40,286 bases of DNA from Bacillota bacterium (lineage in GTDB: Bacteria > Bacillota > Limnochordia > JAAZLZ01). The notes beneath the pieces are model-generated. The model was not told the DNA's origin and searched no databases. It saw nothing but the letters and a program-made list of their open reading frames with translations. Of this stretch, positions 1 through 7,367 are shown piece by piece (the first letter of the stretch is position 1; the number at the start of each line of letters is the position of its first letter). Location of the stretch: contig JAAYLE010000148.1 in the NCBI GenBank assembly GCA_012522085.1, forward strand, positions 1 to 40,286. The letters are read 5' to 3'. The translations under genes were made by a program, and so were the position numbers.

Positions 1-521
1 CGAAACCGGCTTGGTATCCGCGTTGTGACAGCCATGATTCTCTCATTATGATTGAAGATATCCCCTAGAAATTGGATGAGCATTTGATTCTGTGATTGAT
101 GAGCGATGAATTCGTGGAAGTGCCGATCAATGGCAATCTGGGTTTCCAAAGGTATGCTTTCCTGGTTTGCCTCGCGGGCTTGGATATCTATGAATGTCTC
201 TCTAAACTCATCGAGTGCCTCTTCGGGTATGTATTCGATGGCTAGCCTTATTGCTAAACATTCCAGTGCTTCCCGAACCTCAAACAGTTCACGCACATCT
301 TCGATGCGGATTTCACTGACGAAGACTCCTCTTCCAGCCACCCGCCGCACCAACTTCTCCTTGCGCAGCCTTTCGAGGGCTTCCCGAACAGGCGTACGGC
401 TCACACCGAGTTCGTCGGCCAATGCACCTTCGGCCAGGAAATGACCTGGGGCAAATTCTCCACTAAGGATTTTCTTTCTAATCTTAGCGTAAGCTACGTC
501 CCTTAAGGTAATTGGCCGCAT
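1..521 (-). CDS. GntR/FCD-family transcriptional regulator (3' truncated by window edge)
   Basis: The minus strand reads open from the start to the window edge, so the C-terminus is missing. The N-terminal ~70 residues form a GntR winged helix-turn-helix (ADELGVSRTPVREALERL, then the basic wing RRVAGRGVFVSEI). An FCD-type ligand domain begins next (FEVREALECLAIRLA, then a histidine in DRHFHEFI of the kind that binds metal in FCD proteins). I chose ATG at 521 because an AGAGG lies 9 nt upstream; an in-frame ATG at 530 sits directly on that SD. It has its own promoter with TGTATACA-type operators (557-597), which suggests autoregulation. The effector and targets cannot be told. Its nearest neighbour, dapA, ends in a terminator and is a separate unit. 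Confidence 0.88.
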   Translation of the reverse strand, partial: MRPITLRDVAYAKIRKKILSGEFAPGHFLAEGALADELGVSRTPVREALERLRKEKLVRRVAGRGVFVSEIRIEDVRELFEVREALECLAIRLAIEYIPEEALDEFRETFIDIQAREANQESIPLETQIAIDRHFHEFIAHQSQNQMLIQFLGDIFNHNERIMAVTTRIPSRF

Positions 522-556
522 ATCATCCATCCTCTTCCATTGCTGGAAAATTCGCT

Positions 557-597
557 TTGTATACAATCAGTATACATATTGCATACTGGGATGTAAA
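557..597 (-). promoter_or_regulatory. Promoter and palindromic operator of the GntR gene
   Basis: On the minus strand a -35 TTTACA (592-597) and a -10 TATACT (569-574) are separated by exactly 17 nt. TTGTATACAA, a perfect 10-bp palindrome (557-566), lies just downstream of the -10, and a second GTATAC (570-575) overlaps the -10. A further half-site, GCATAC, is at 581-586. GTATAC-centred palindromes are typical of FCD-type GntR operators, so autorepression is likely. Confidence 0.72.
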
Positions 598-760
598 GGG
601 TTCACTGCCCTATTGCGGTTCACCAGCAAGAAGACATGTCCACAAGCACAAGAATCCTCCCCGATTCGTCCTCAGCCGAGCACCGTGTCGCGCGCCCCTC
701 CACCGCATAGCTATTCATCTTCCCCCATCTGTATCACCCGGCGAGCGACCATAGACGAGG

Positions 761-781
761 AAAGGCGCCCCGAAGGGCGCC
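761..781 (-). terminator. Terminator of the dap operon, UUCG tetraloop
   Basis: Read on the minus strand, a 7-bp GC stem (GGCGCCC/GGGCGCC; arms 775-781 and 764-770) closes a TTCG tetraloop and is followed by TTTCC. It lies just after the dapA stop codon. The U-run is short but the stem is very stable. Confidence 0.75.
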
Positions 782-794
782 AGGTGAACTTTCG

Positions 795-1679
795 TTAGTC
801 CAACAATCCCAACTGCCTTAAACAGTCGCTAATCGCGTCACGTTGTTCACTTGTCGGTTCGACCAATGGCAGGCGAAAGCCTCCAGCGTTGAAGCCGCTC
901 AGATTGAGGGCGGTCTTAACGGGAATCGGATTGGTGGTGATGAACATCACCTTGAACAACGGCAACAGCTCAAGGTGAATCCGCGTCGCTTCCCGTACGT
1001 CCCCATCCAAGAAGGACCTGATCATTTCTTTCATGCGGCGGCCAACCAGATGGCTGGCTACGCTGACAACTCCAATTCCGCCAACAGCCATGATGGGCAG
1101 AGTCATGCTGTCGTCTCCGCTGTAGATGGCGAAACTCGCGGGAGTCTTGCGGCGGATCTCCGCCACTTGCTCCATATTGCCACTGGCTTCCTTCACGGCA
1201 ACGACGTTATCCAATTCTGTCAAGCGAGCGATGGTGTCGGGCAACAGATTCTGACTGGTGCGTCCCGGCACGTTATAGAGCATAACCGGCAGCTCGGTAC
1301 TTGCCGCAATCTCTTTGAAATGCTGATACAGGCCCTCTTGGGGTGGCTTATTGTAATAGGGGACCACCAACATGATCCCGTCCACACCCACCTTCTCCGC
1401 GGCCTGGGTCAGCTTGATGCTGCTTACAGTGTCGTAGGAGCCCGTCCCGGCGATGACAGCCGCCTTCCCCCCGATTGCTTCGGTAACCGCCTGGTACAGC
1501 CCCACCTTCTCCTCAAAACTAAGTGTTGGCGACTCTCCCGTCGTGCCGCAGACGACCACCCCGTCGGAACCCGATTCCACCAGCCGCACCGCCAACTGAG
1601 CCGCCTGATCATAATCGACGGACAAGTCATCCTTGAAAGGGGTAACCATGGCCGTAATCAGGTTACCGAACTTTCTCAC
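795..1679 (-). CDS. dapA: 4-hydroxy-tetrahydrodipicolinate synthase
   Basis: Condenses pyruvate with aspartate-semialdehyde, the first committed step to diaminopimelate, lysine and (through SpoVF) dipicolinate. The 294 residues match the family length. Visible: the GTTGES motif (45-50) with the catalytic threonines, the YNVPGRT motif with Tyr135 and Arg140, and the Schiff-base lysine Lys163 in [11 protein letters not shown] start behind GGGGGTGG. Last gene of the dapB-spoVFA-spoVFB-asd-dapG-dapA run; it starts 18 nt after dapG and ends at a UUCG-loop terminator. The asd-dapG-dapA order equals that of B. subtilis. Confidence 0.96.
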   Translation of the reverse strand: MRKFGNLITAMVTPFKDDLSVDYDQAAQLAVRLVESGSDGVVVCGTTGESPTLSFEEKVGLYQAVTEAIGGKAAVIAGTGSYDTVSSIKLTQAAEKVGVDGIMLVVPYYNKPPQEGLYQHFKEIAASTELPVMLYNVPGRTSQNLLPDTIARLTELDNVVAVKEASGNMEQVAEIRRKTPASFAIYSGDDSMTLPIMAVGGIGVVSVASHLVGRRMKEMIRSFLDGDVREATRIHLELLPLFKVMFITTNPIPVKTALNLSGFNAGGFRLPLVEPTSEQRDAISDCLRQLGLLD

Positions 1680-1697
1680 GCCAACCCACCCCCTAAG

Positions 1698-2885
1698 TCA
1701 TTTTGCTCTGGCATTAAACTCATCGTGCAGTGCACGTACAGCTTTCTCAGCATCTGATTCCTCGACCAAGCAGGAAATGTTGGTATGGGAGTCGGCCGTT
1801 TGATGGATCTTGACCCCGACCCTGTTGAGCGCGGCTACCACACGAGCCATGACCCCCGGCACACCACGCATGCCGCCTCCCACCGCTGAGACTTTGGCAA
1901 ACCCCGATCTTACTTCGACTTCCATGGGAAGATCTCCTAGGACATTGCGGGCCTTCTCAGCAGCTGACTCCAAAACGGTGAAAGCAATCAGACCAGGATT
2001 GACCTGAATAAGATCTATGCTTATCTGTGCATTGCCCAACCGCTGAAAGACTACTAGGTTTAGATCCTCGTCATTAAAGCGAAGGATGAATTGAGCAAGG
2101 CCCTTGAGGTGGGTAATGCCGGTGACGACGCGGTCGGCAGTGACGGTATGATAGTTTCCTATCAATGTCCCATTGCCTTGACCATCCAATCCCTTCACAG
2201 CTAAGGGAACCTGGCCCTCCATAGCTATTTCCACAGCCCGAGGATGGATAACCTTCGCTCCTAGATGGGCCATTTCCATAATCTCCTGGTAACTTAATCG
2301 GGTGAGAACCTGAGCCTCAGGCACCACTCGCGGATCAGCAGTCATCACGCCGTCCACATCGGTGTAGATTTCGGCCAATTCGGCCTTCAGGGCGGCGGCC
2401 AGAGCGGTAGCCGTCGTGTCGCTACCGCCCCTGCCCAGAGTGGTAATCTCCCCCTCAGCGGTCATTCCCTGAAAACCAGCGACCACCACGATCTTCCCGT
2501 CAGCCAGTTCTTTGTTCAGGCGGTCAGGAACGATTTTTAAGATGCGTGCATTTGTGTAGGAACTATCCGTGATGATCCCCGCTTGCCCCCCCGTCAAAGC
2601 AACGCAAGGATAGCCTTTCTCCCGCAGCACCCGACAGAAGACCACTGCGGAGATGATCTCGCCACAGGACATGAGCAGGTCCAACTCTCGCTCTCCCACA
2701 ATGCCGCCTGCTAAGTCAATCAAGGTATCGGTCGCGTAGGGTTGGCCCTTCCGTCCCATGGCCGATACTACCACCACAGGCCGATAACCTCGTTCGATGG
2801 ACTCCATCACCCGCCGCCGACACTTCTCCCGTCCCTCGGAGGTGGCCACCGATGTTCCGCCGAACTTCTGAACGATGACTCTCAT
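1698..2885 (-). CDS. dapG: Aspartate kinase, DapG-like
   Basis: Phosphorylates aspartate, the entry step to the lysine/threonine/methionine family. The amino-acid-kinase domain begins at once with KFGGTSVA (7-14); GRGGSDTTA marks the substrate-binding region. Two regulatory ACT domains occupy about residues 265-395 (MRGVPGVMARVVAALNRVGV). At 395 residues it has the single-polypeptide class length. The position between asd and dapA and the overall type match B. subtilis DapG, the diaminopimelate-sensitive isoenzyme, rather than LysC; the inhibitor is inferred from position only. An internal start for a separate beta subunit, as in LysC, was not established. ATG with GGGAGAG upstream. Confidence 0.93.
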   Translation of the reverse strand: MRVIVQKFGGTSVATSEGREKCRRRVMESIERGYRPVVVVSAMGRKGQPYATDTLIDLAGGIVGERELDLLMSCGEIISAVVFCRVLREKGYPCVALTGGQAGIITDSSYTNARILKIVPDRLNKELADGKIVVVAGFQGMTAEGEITTLGRGGSDTTATALAAALKAELAEIYTDVDGVMTADPRVVPEAQVLTRLSYQEIMEMAHLGAKVIHPRAVEIAMEGQVPLAVKGLDGQGNGTLIGNYHTVTADRVVTGITHLKGLAQFILRFNDEDLNLVVFQRLGNAQISIDLIQVNPGLIAFTVLESAAEKARNVLGDLPMEVEVRSGFAKVSAVGGGMRGVPGVMARVVAALNRVGVKIHQTADSHTNISCLVEESDAEKAVRALHDEFNARAK

Positions 2886-2897
2886 CGCTCTCCCACC

Positions 2898-3932
2898 TTA
2901 CAATAAACCATTAGCCACCATGTATTCAGCAATCTGAACAGAGTTTAGGGCCGCTCCTTTGCGAATCTGGTCTCCCACTACCCACAGATTCAAACCATGG
3001 GGCACAGTCCTATCCACCCTGATGCGTCCCACATAGACAGGGTCTTGGTCGGCAACATCTAGAGGCATCGGATATTCCATCGCCTCTGGATCGTCTTGGA
3101 GCACAACGCCCGGCGCGTCTGCCAACAAAGCCTTGGCCTCCTCAGGGCTGATAGGTTTGGTGAACTCGACGTTGATGCTCTCCGAATGACTCCGCAGAAC
3201 GGGCACCCGCACCGTCGTAGCCGTAACCCGAATGGTCTTATCCCCGAATATTTTCTGGGTTTCGTTGACCATCTTCCATTCTTCCTTAGTGTAGCCGTCC
3301 TCGGCGAAAGAATCGATGTGGGGAAGCAGGTTGAAAGCGATCTGATAGTGCTTTGGCGCACTCTTATAGGGCAGGGCCTTGGCTTCCAAGGGACGTCCCG
3401 CAGCGTAGGACTTAACCTGTTCCACCAACTCATCCATCGCGGCAGCCCCCGCTCCCGAAACCGCTTGGTAAGTTGATACCACGATCCGCTTGATCTGCGC
3501 TCGATCGTGGAGGGGCTTCAGCGGAACGACCATGATGATGGTTGAACAATTTGGATTGGCGATGACACCCTGATGCTGGTGGATGTCCTTGGCATTAACC
3601 TCGGGCACCACGAGGGGAACTGCCGGGTCCATGCGAAAAGCGCTAGTATTGTCGATGACCACCGTCCCGGCTTTCCGCGCAGCATCCACAAACTCTCTGC
3701 TCACACTTGCACCCGCGGTGAAAAAGGCCAGGTCGACCCCGTTAAAGGCCTGGGGGGTGACCTCTTCGATGACCATCTTCTCGCCGTCCACGGTCAACTC
3801 CCGCCCTGCGGAACGGGCAGAAGCCAACAGCCGCAGCTTGGCGACGGGAAAACGTCTTTCCATGAGAATCTGTACTAATTCTTGACCTACAACTCCGGTT
3901 GCACCTAAGATAGCCACGTTGTAGCTGCTCAC
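2898..3932 (-). CDS. asd: Aspartate-semialdehyde dehydrogenase
   Basis: Reduces aspartyl phosphate to aspartate-semialdehyde with NADPH. The N-terminal Rossmann motif GATGVVGQELV (10-20) and the catalytic cysteine Cys129 in NPNCST are both present, with the downstream YQAVSGAGAAA segment. The length of 344 is normal. GTG start with GAGGAGAT upstream. It lies between spoVFB and dapG with short gaps, so it belongs to the same operon and supplies the semialdehyde used by DapA. Confidence 0.96.
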   Translation of the reverse strand: MSSYNVAILGATGVVGQELVQILMERRFPVAKLRLLASARSAGRELTVDGEKMVIEEVTPQAFNGVDLAFFTAGASVSREFVDAARKAGTVVIDNTSAFRMDPAVPLVVPEVNAKDIHQHQGVIANPNCSTIIMVVPLKPLHDRAQIKRIVVSTYQAVSGAGAAAMDELVEQVKSYAAGRPLEAKALPYKSAPKHYQIAFNLLPHIDSFAEDGYTKEEWKMVNETQKIFGDKTIRVTATTVRVPVLRSHSESINVEFTKPISPEEAKALLADAPGVVLQDDPEAMEYPMPLDVADQDPVYVGRIRVDRTVPHGLNLWVVGDQIRKGAALNSVQIAEYMVANGLL

Positions 3933-3966
3933 TGGGATATCTCCTCTTTTGACAGATTTCTTGTGC

Positions 3967-4560
3967 TCAAGACTTGTTGTACTGGATAAGGAGCGGTTGA
4001 ATTTGTTTCCCTTGCAGAGCTCCCATTATGGTAGGGATGATCAAGCTCATGTCCGCAACTAGCGAACAAGCCTTGTCCATAGGGTTATCCTGCCCAAAGG
4101 GAACCATGTAGATATTCCGAGCGTTCAACAAGACGCCCAAATTTTTGGCATTGGCCCCAAGTCCGTCGTTGGTGGAAATGGCCACTACCACCGGCCGGTT
4201 ATTGCGCAGATGGGCCTTCGCCGCCATCAGCACCGGGGAATCGGTAATGGCATTGGCCAACTTGCTTAACGTGTTGCCGGTGCAAGGAGCTATGACCAAC
4301 ACATCAAGCAGCCCTTGCGGTCCGATAGGTTCCGAGTCAACAATAGTATCGAGGGGTTCTTTCCCGGTCAACTGTTTGAGTAATCCTCGCCAATGTTCCG
4401 CTGTACCAAATCGCGTGTCTACCTGGGCCACTTCAGTGGAAATGATGGGAATCACGTCTGCGCCCGCTGCCACTAAGGCCTCGACTTGGGGTATGACTTC
4501 AGCGAACGTGCAATAGGAGCCTGTCATCGCGAATCCAACCCTTACATTCGTCAGATCCAC
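3967..4560 (-). CDS. spoVFB: Dipicolinate synthase subunit B
   Basis: Flavoprotein-fold subunit of mother-cell dipicolinate synthase, which makes pyridine-2,6-dicarboxylate from the DapA product; dipicolinate then loads the spore core. Visible: the nucleotide-binding start GFAMTGSYCTF (9-19) and the APCTGNTLSKLANAITDSP block typical of SpoVFB. The 197 residues fit the family (about 200). GTG start after GGGGGGATTCA. It follows spoVFA by about 13 nt and precedes asd, exactly as in B. subtilis. Confidence 0.95.
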   Translation of the reverse strand: MDLTNVRVGFAMTGSYCTFAEVIPQVEALVAAGADVIPIISTEVAQVDTRFGTAEHWRGLLKQLTGKEPLDTIVDSEPIGPQGLLDVLVIAPCTGNTLSKLANAITDSPVLMAAKAHLRNNRPVVVAISTNDGLGANAKNLGVLLNARNIYMVPFGQDNPMDKACSLVADMSLIIPTIMGALQGKQIQPLLIQYNKS

Positions 4561-4573
4561 ACTGAATCCCCCC

Positions 4574-5485
4574 TTAACGTTCGCCAGTCTTGTCGCCCAG
4601 CAAGCGGAGGATTAAATCGGGATACGTCTCAGCCAGTATCCTTCCAGCCGATAAGGGTGCAACCTTTCCCGGGAGACCCAAAGCCAACTCTGCCTCGATG
4701 CCAAGGCGGCGGGCAGCGGCGAAGTCGGTCCCTCCAGGGTGGGAGGCCAAATCAATCACCAACGCCCCTTCGGGGAGTGCTTCCAAGACCTTTTCCGTGA
4801 TCACTAGGTGGGGAACGGTATTGAAGATTACTTGAGCCTTCGCGGCTACTTCGGACAGTTCAGTCAAATGGCGGGATTCCAAGCACATCTCCCGGGCCCG
4901 GGCCAACTGGACAGGATTGCGGGCAACGATCACCACTTCGGCCCCCATGGCGGCTAACAACCGTCCCAAGGTTGCCCCGCAACGACCGAAGCCGACCACC
5001 ACACAGGTACTGCCATGGATGGTCACCGGCAAACGCTCCATGGCCAATTGGACGGCGCCTTCCGCGGTAGGGATGGAGTTTAGGATGGCTATTACGTCAT
5101 CCTCGGCCGTCTCCACCAGCCGAAGCTCATACCGACGGGCCAGCTCCTTAACGATGGGCTTAGCCATGCCGATCAAGAGCGGTGTGCCCGGCGCCAGCCG
5201 ACTGCACAATTCATCGTTCAAGCAAATACGCGCTCCAGGTAGGGGGCAGGACTTAATCCAGCCATCTTGGTCGGTATTGCTCATGGGGGCAATGACAACG
5301 TCCACCCCGTCCACCCCATCAAGGGGATCGGTCACTGCTTCCACATCCCCCGGGGGTAGGGACTCTTGGGGATAGGCAACCGCCTTGATCGTTGCCCCCT
5401 CAGCCGCTAGACCTCGCAGCAGTTCGATCTCCCTACCATCGCCACCTAAAAGGGCGATGCGGATTCCCATGAGTCGCCCAGACAT
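4574..5485 (-). CDS. spoVFA: Dipicolinate synthase subunit A
   Basis: Dehydrogenase-like subunit that acts with SpoVFB. An N-terminal segment with GGDGREIELLRGL is followed by a C-terminal Rossmann domain (VVVGFGRCGATLGRLLAAMGAEV, about residue 155 on). I chose the ATG at 5485 (MSGRLMGIRIALLGG) because GGAGGAG stands 6-7 nt upstream; an upstream in-frame start adds only 7 residues and lacks an SD. The resulting 303 residues compare with about 297 in B. subtilis. A sigma-K-like element (5528-5557) lies in the gap after dapB, so this pair may be expressed in the mother cell independently of dapB. Confidence 0.94.
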   Translation of the reverse strand: MSGRLMGIRIALLGGDGREIELLRGLAAEGATIKAVAYPQESLPPGDVEAVTDPLDGVDGVDVVIAPMSNTDQDGWIKSCPLPGARICLNDELCSRLAPGTPLLIGMAKPIVKELARRYELRLVETAEDDVIAILNSIPTAEGAVQLAMERLPVTIHGSTCVVVGFGRCGATLGRLLAAMGAEVVIVARNPVQLARAREMCLESRHLTELSEVAAKAQVIFNTVPHLVITEKVLEALPEGALVIDLASHPGGTDFAAARRLGIEAELALGLPGKVAPLSAGRILAETYPDLILRLLGDKTGER

Positions 5486-5527
5486 TGCTTCTCCTCCTCC
5501 TGCCAAACGACGAGACTAGCTCGATTT

Positions 5528-5557
5528 CAGTATATGTCACCGGGCAGGAGGGAGTGC
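5528..5557 (-). promoter_or_regulatory. Candidate sigma-K promoter upstream of spoVFA
   Basis: On the minus strand CATATACTG (5528-5536) matches the sigma-K -10 consensus CATAnnnTA at all but the last base. An AC (5554-5555) stands 17 nt upstream, as the short sigma-K -35 requires. spoVFA is sigma-K-dependent in B. subtilis. The consensus is weak, so chance is possible. Confidence 0.35.
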
Positions 5558-5566
5558 TTGTCCCGG

Positions 5567-6376
5567 CTAATCCGCAAACAGCAGCCCTTCTAGACCATAC
5601 ATCACCCCCTTGATCTCACCAACCCGCCGAATGCCAAGCAACACGCCGGGCATGAAGGAATCACGGCTGAAGGAATCATGGCGGATGGTGACAGTCTGTC
5701 CCTCCAAGCCGAAAATAACTTCTTGATGGGCAACAAGTCCGGGGAGACGAACGCTATGAATCTGAACGCCGCCAAAGTTCCCTCCCCGCACACCTTTCAC
5801 TTTCTCCACAAAATCTTGGTCTTGACTGCTTGTGCCGCCGCCGGATCGATTGCCGAGAATCATCTCCGCGGTCTTGATGGCGGTGCCGGAGGGCGCGTCA
5901 ACTTTTTGGTCATGATGGAGCTCGATGATTTCCACCTGAGGAAAATAGGGAGCCGCTATCTTGCACAGATGCATCATCACCACGGCTCCCAGGGCAAAAT
6001 TCGGGGCAATTAAGCAACCTAGGCCGCGCGCACTGCATAGCTCTCCGATCCGATCCAGCTCCTCCTGGCCCATCCCCGTCGTGCCAACTACTGGCCGGAC
6101 CCCGCATTCGATGGCCGTAACGACATTATCAAAGGCTGTCATGGGTGTGGTGAAATCAACCATGACATCAGCCTTGCTCGCCCTTAAGGTGGTAGCAAGA
6201 TCCTTCTGGACAGATATCCCCAAAGGGCTCAATCCAGCGAGGATGCCGAGGTCTTCCCCCAGGTGGGCAGGATCGACTGCCCCCACCAATTCCAAGTCCG
6301 CCGCATTGATTACTTCCCGCAAAACATGTCGACCCATCCGTCCCCCGGCGCCGCTGACAACCACCCTAATTGCCAC
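5567..6376 (-). CDS. dapB: 4-hydroxy-tetrahydrodipicolinate reductase
   Basis: Reduces the DapA product towards tetrahydrodipicolinate, the lysine and peptidoglycan diaminopimelate route that competes with SpoVF for substrate. Visible: the dinucleotide motif GAGGRMG (9-15), VVGTTGM (96-102), and the catalytic block ELHHDQKVDAPSGTA with His154, His155 and Lys158. The length of 269 is typical. GTG start with GGGGAGG upstream. It heads the dap/spoVF run behind a sigma-A-type promoter (6429-6457). The leader of about 46 nt leaves no room for a lysine riboswitch. Confidence 0.96.
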   Translation of the reverse strand: MAIRVVVSGAGGRMGRHVLREVINAADLELVGAVDPAHLGEDLGILAGLSPLGISVQKDLATTLRASKADVMVDFTTPMTAFDNVVTAIECGVRPVVGTTGMGQEELDRIGELCSARGLGCLIAPNFALGAVVMMHLCKIAAPYFPQVEIIELHHDQKVDAPSGTAIKTAEMILGNRSGGGTSSQDQDFVEKVKGVRGGNFGGVQIHSVRLPGLVAHQEVIFGLEGQTVTIRHDSFSRDSFMPGVLLGIRRVGEIKGVMYGLEGLLFAD

Positions 6377-6428
6377 TGGCCATCCTCCCCTTAGGCAAGA
6401 ACATGCCGACTACCTGTATGTTTCCTTC

Positions 6429-6457
6429 ATTTTCCTACAAAAGGCTCTGCCTGTCAA
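6429..6457 (-). promoter_or_regulatory. Sigma-A-type promoter of dapB
   Basis: Minus strand: a perfect -35 TTGACA (6452-6457), a 17-nt spacer and a -10 GAAAAT (6429-6434; four of six consensus positions). It lies just after the terminator of the preceding gene and about 50 nt before the dapB start. Confidence 0.55.
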
Positions 6458-6475
6458 GCAAGGGTCCGAACGCGC

Positions 6476-6498
6476 AAAAAGACCGTCAAGCGGCCTTT
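6476..6498 (-). terminator. Terminator of the YflT-like gene
   Basis: Minus strand: an 8-bp stem (AAAGGCCG/CGGTCTTT, arms 6491-6498 and 6478-6485, one G-U pair) with loop CTTGA, running into a T5 tract. It separates the stress-protein gene from the dapB promoter. Confidence 0.75.
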
Positions 6499-6520
6499 CT
6501 GCATCTATTGACAGGTATTT

Positions 6521-7009
6521 CTAATGGGTCTCTACGTCGTTTGCTCCATACTCCTCTAGGACATCCACGGCATCTTCCAGCTTGCCCTCATCATCGGACT
6601 CGATCACCGCCAAGATCTTGCCCTTCTTCACCTCTCCCTCATAGTAACGGCCCCGGTCTTCAGGAATGCCAAGGTCGATGAGACCTCCGGCCACCCCGCC
6701 AGCCACCGCCCCTGACAAGGTCGCCGCCAAAGGCCCGGCGGCCACAATAGGACCGATGCCAGGTATAGCCAGAGCGCCTGCACCGGCCAGGAGGCCGGTC
6801 AATCCACCGAGGGCTCCTCCCCATGCGGTTCCCTCGGATACGTCCATGGCTCCCATTTCTCCTCCAGCTTCCATCTCGCCGCGGCCTTTCTTGCCCATGT
6901 TCTTCGCCACAATGGAGATCTCTTCTGGGTTAAGACCTTTGTCCCGCATGGCGCTAACGGCTTCCTCCGCCTGGTTGCGAGAATTAAAGGTCGCGATTAC
7001 TTTTCCCAT
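6521..7009 (-). CDS. YflT/17M-type general stress protein
   Basis: The N-terminal ~45 residues (MGKVIATFNSRNQAEEAVSAM...ISIVAKN) match the short beta-alpha-beta domain of general stress protein 17M/YflT. A central glycine/alanine-rich hydrophobic stretch (GGALGGLTGLLAGAG...AVAGGVAGG) resembles a glycine zipper, and a C-terminal acidic segment (YYEGEVKKGKILAVIESDDE) repeats the beta-alpha pattern. The role is unknown; stress-induced in relatives. ATG at 7009 was chosen for the conserved MGKVIATF start, with GGAAGGGGGA 11 nt upstream, giving 162 residues. It ends in its own terminator and is not part of the dap operon proper. Confidence 0.78.
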   Translation of the reverse strand: MGKVIATFNSRNQAEEAVSAMRDKGLNPEEISIVAKNMGKKGRGEMEAGGEMGAMDVSEGTAWGGALGGLTGLLAGAGALAIPGIGPIVAAGPLAATLSGAVAGGVAGGLIDLGIPEDRGRYYEGEVKKGKILAVIESDDEGKLEDAVDVLEEYGANDVETH

Positions 7010-7080
7010 AAACGAGCAAGTCCCCCTTCCTAGTAGTAACTCCACGCCACTATTTTGCCCAGCAAAGGGGTGGCTATTCA

Positions 7081-7335
7081 TCAGGGCTTGCCCGCATCCC
7101 GAGCCTGGGACATGTCAACGATCAACAAGTCCAAGCCAATCTTCTTGATCCCATGCCACGGCAGCATCATCCATCTTTTCCGTTCAAAACGACCCCTGCC
7201 GGGAACGGGAAGGATCAGTGCCGTAAGTCGTCCCGTTTCCGTATCGATGACCGCATCCGCCTTATCGACCAGCCCCAAGCGGACTCCCTCGTTGATGCTG
7301 ATAATCTCCTTCCCGGCCAACTCCGAATAAAGCAT
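7081..7335 (-). CDS. ymxH: YlmC/YmxH-family PRC-barrel sporulation-associated protein
   Basis: A small PRC-barrel protein of 84 residues (MLYSELAGKEIISINEGVRLG...DAVIDTETGRLTALILP), typical of YlmC/YmxH. PRC barrels are small beta barrels used for protein or RNA contacts; the function of YmxH is not known. ATG at 7335 has AAGGGGGTGA five bases upstream. In B. subtilis ymxH sits between mlpA and spoVFA, and here it also lies between these genes, with extra genes inserted. It starts 33 nt after the beta-barrel gene ends. Confidence 0.85.
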   Translation of the reverse strand: MLYSELAGKEIISINEGVRLGLVDKADAVIDTETGRLTALILPVPGRGRFERKRWMMLPWHGIKKIGLDLLIVDMSQARDAGKP

Positions 7336-7367
7336 TCCCGTCACCCCCTTCAAGTGTATGCAATCCC

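Noticed and set aside
843-1757. Long plus-strand open frame of about 300 codons opposite dapA
   Set aside because: It is the antisense of a gene with clear catalytic motifs, has no SD, and its protein shows no family features.
6376-6428. Possible lysine riboswitch before dapB
   Set aside because: The leader after the predicted promoter is only about 46 nt and contains no L-box motifs.
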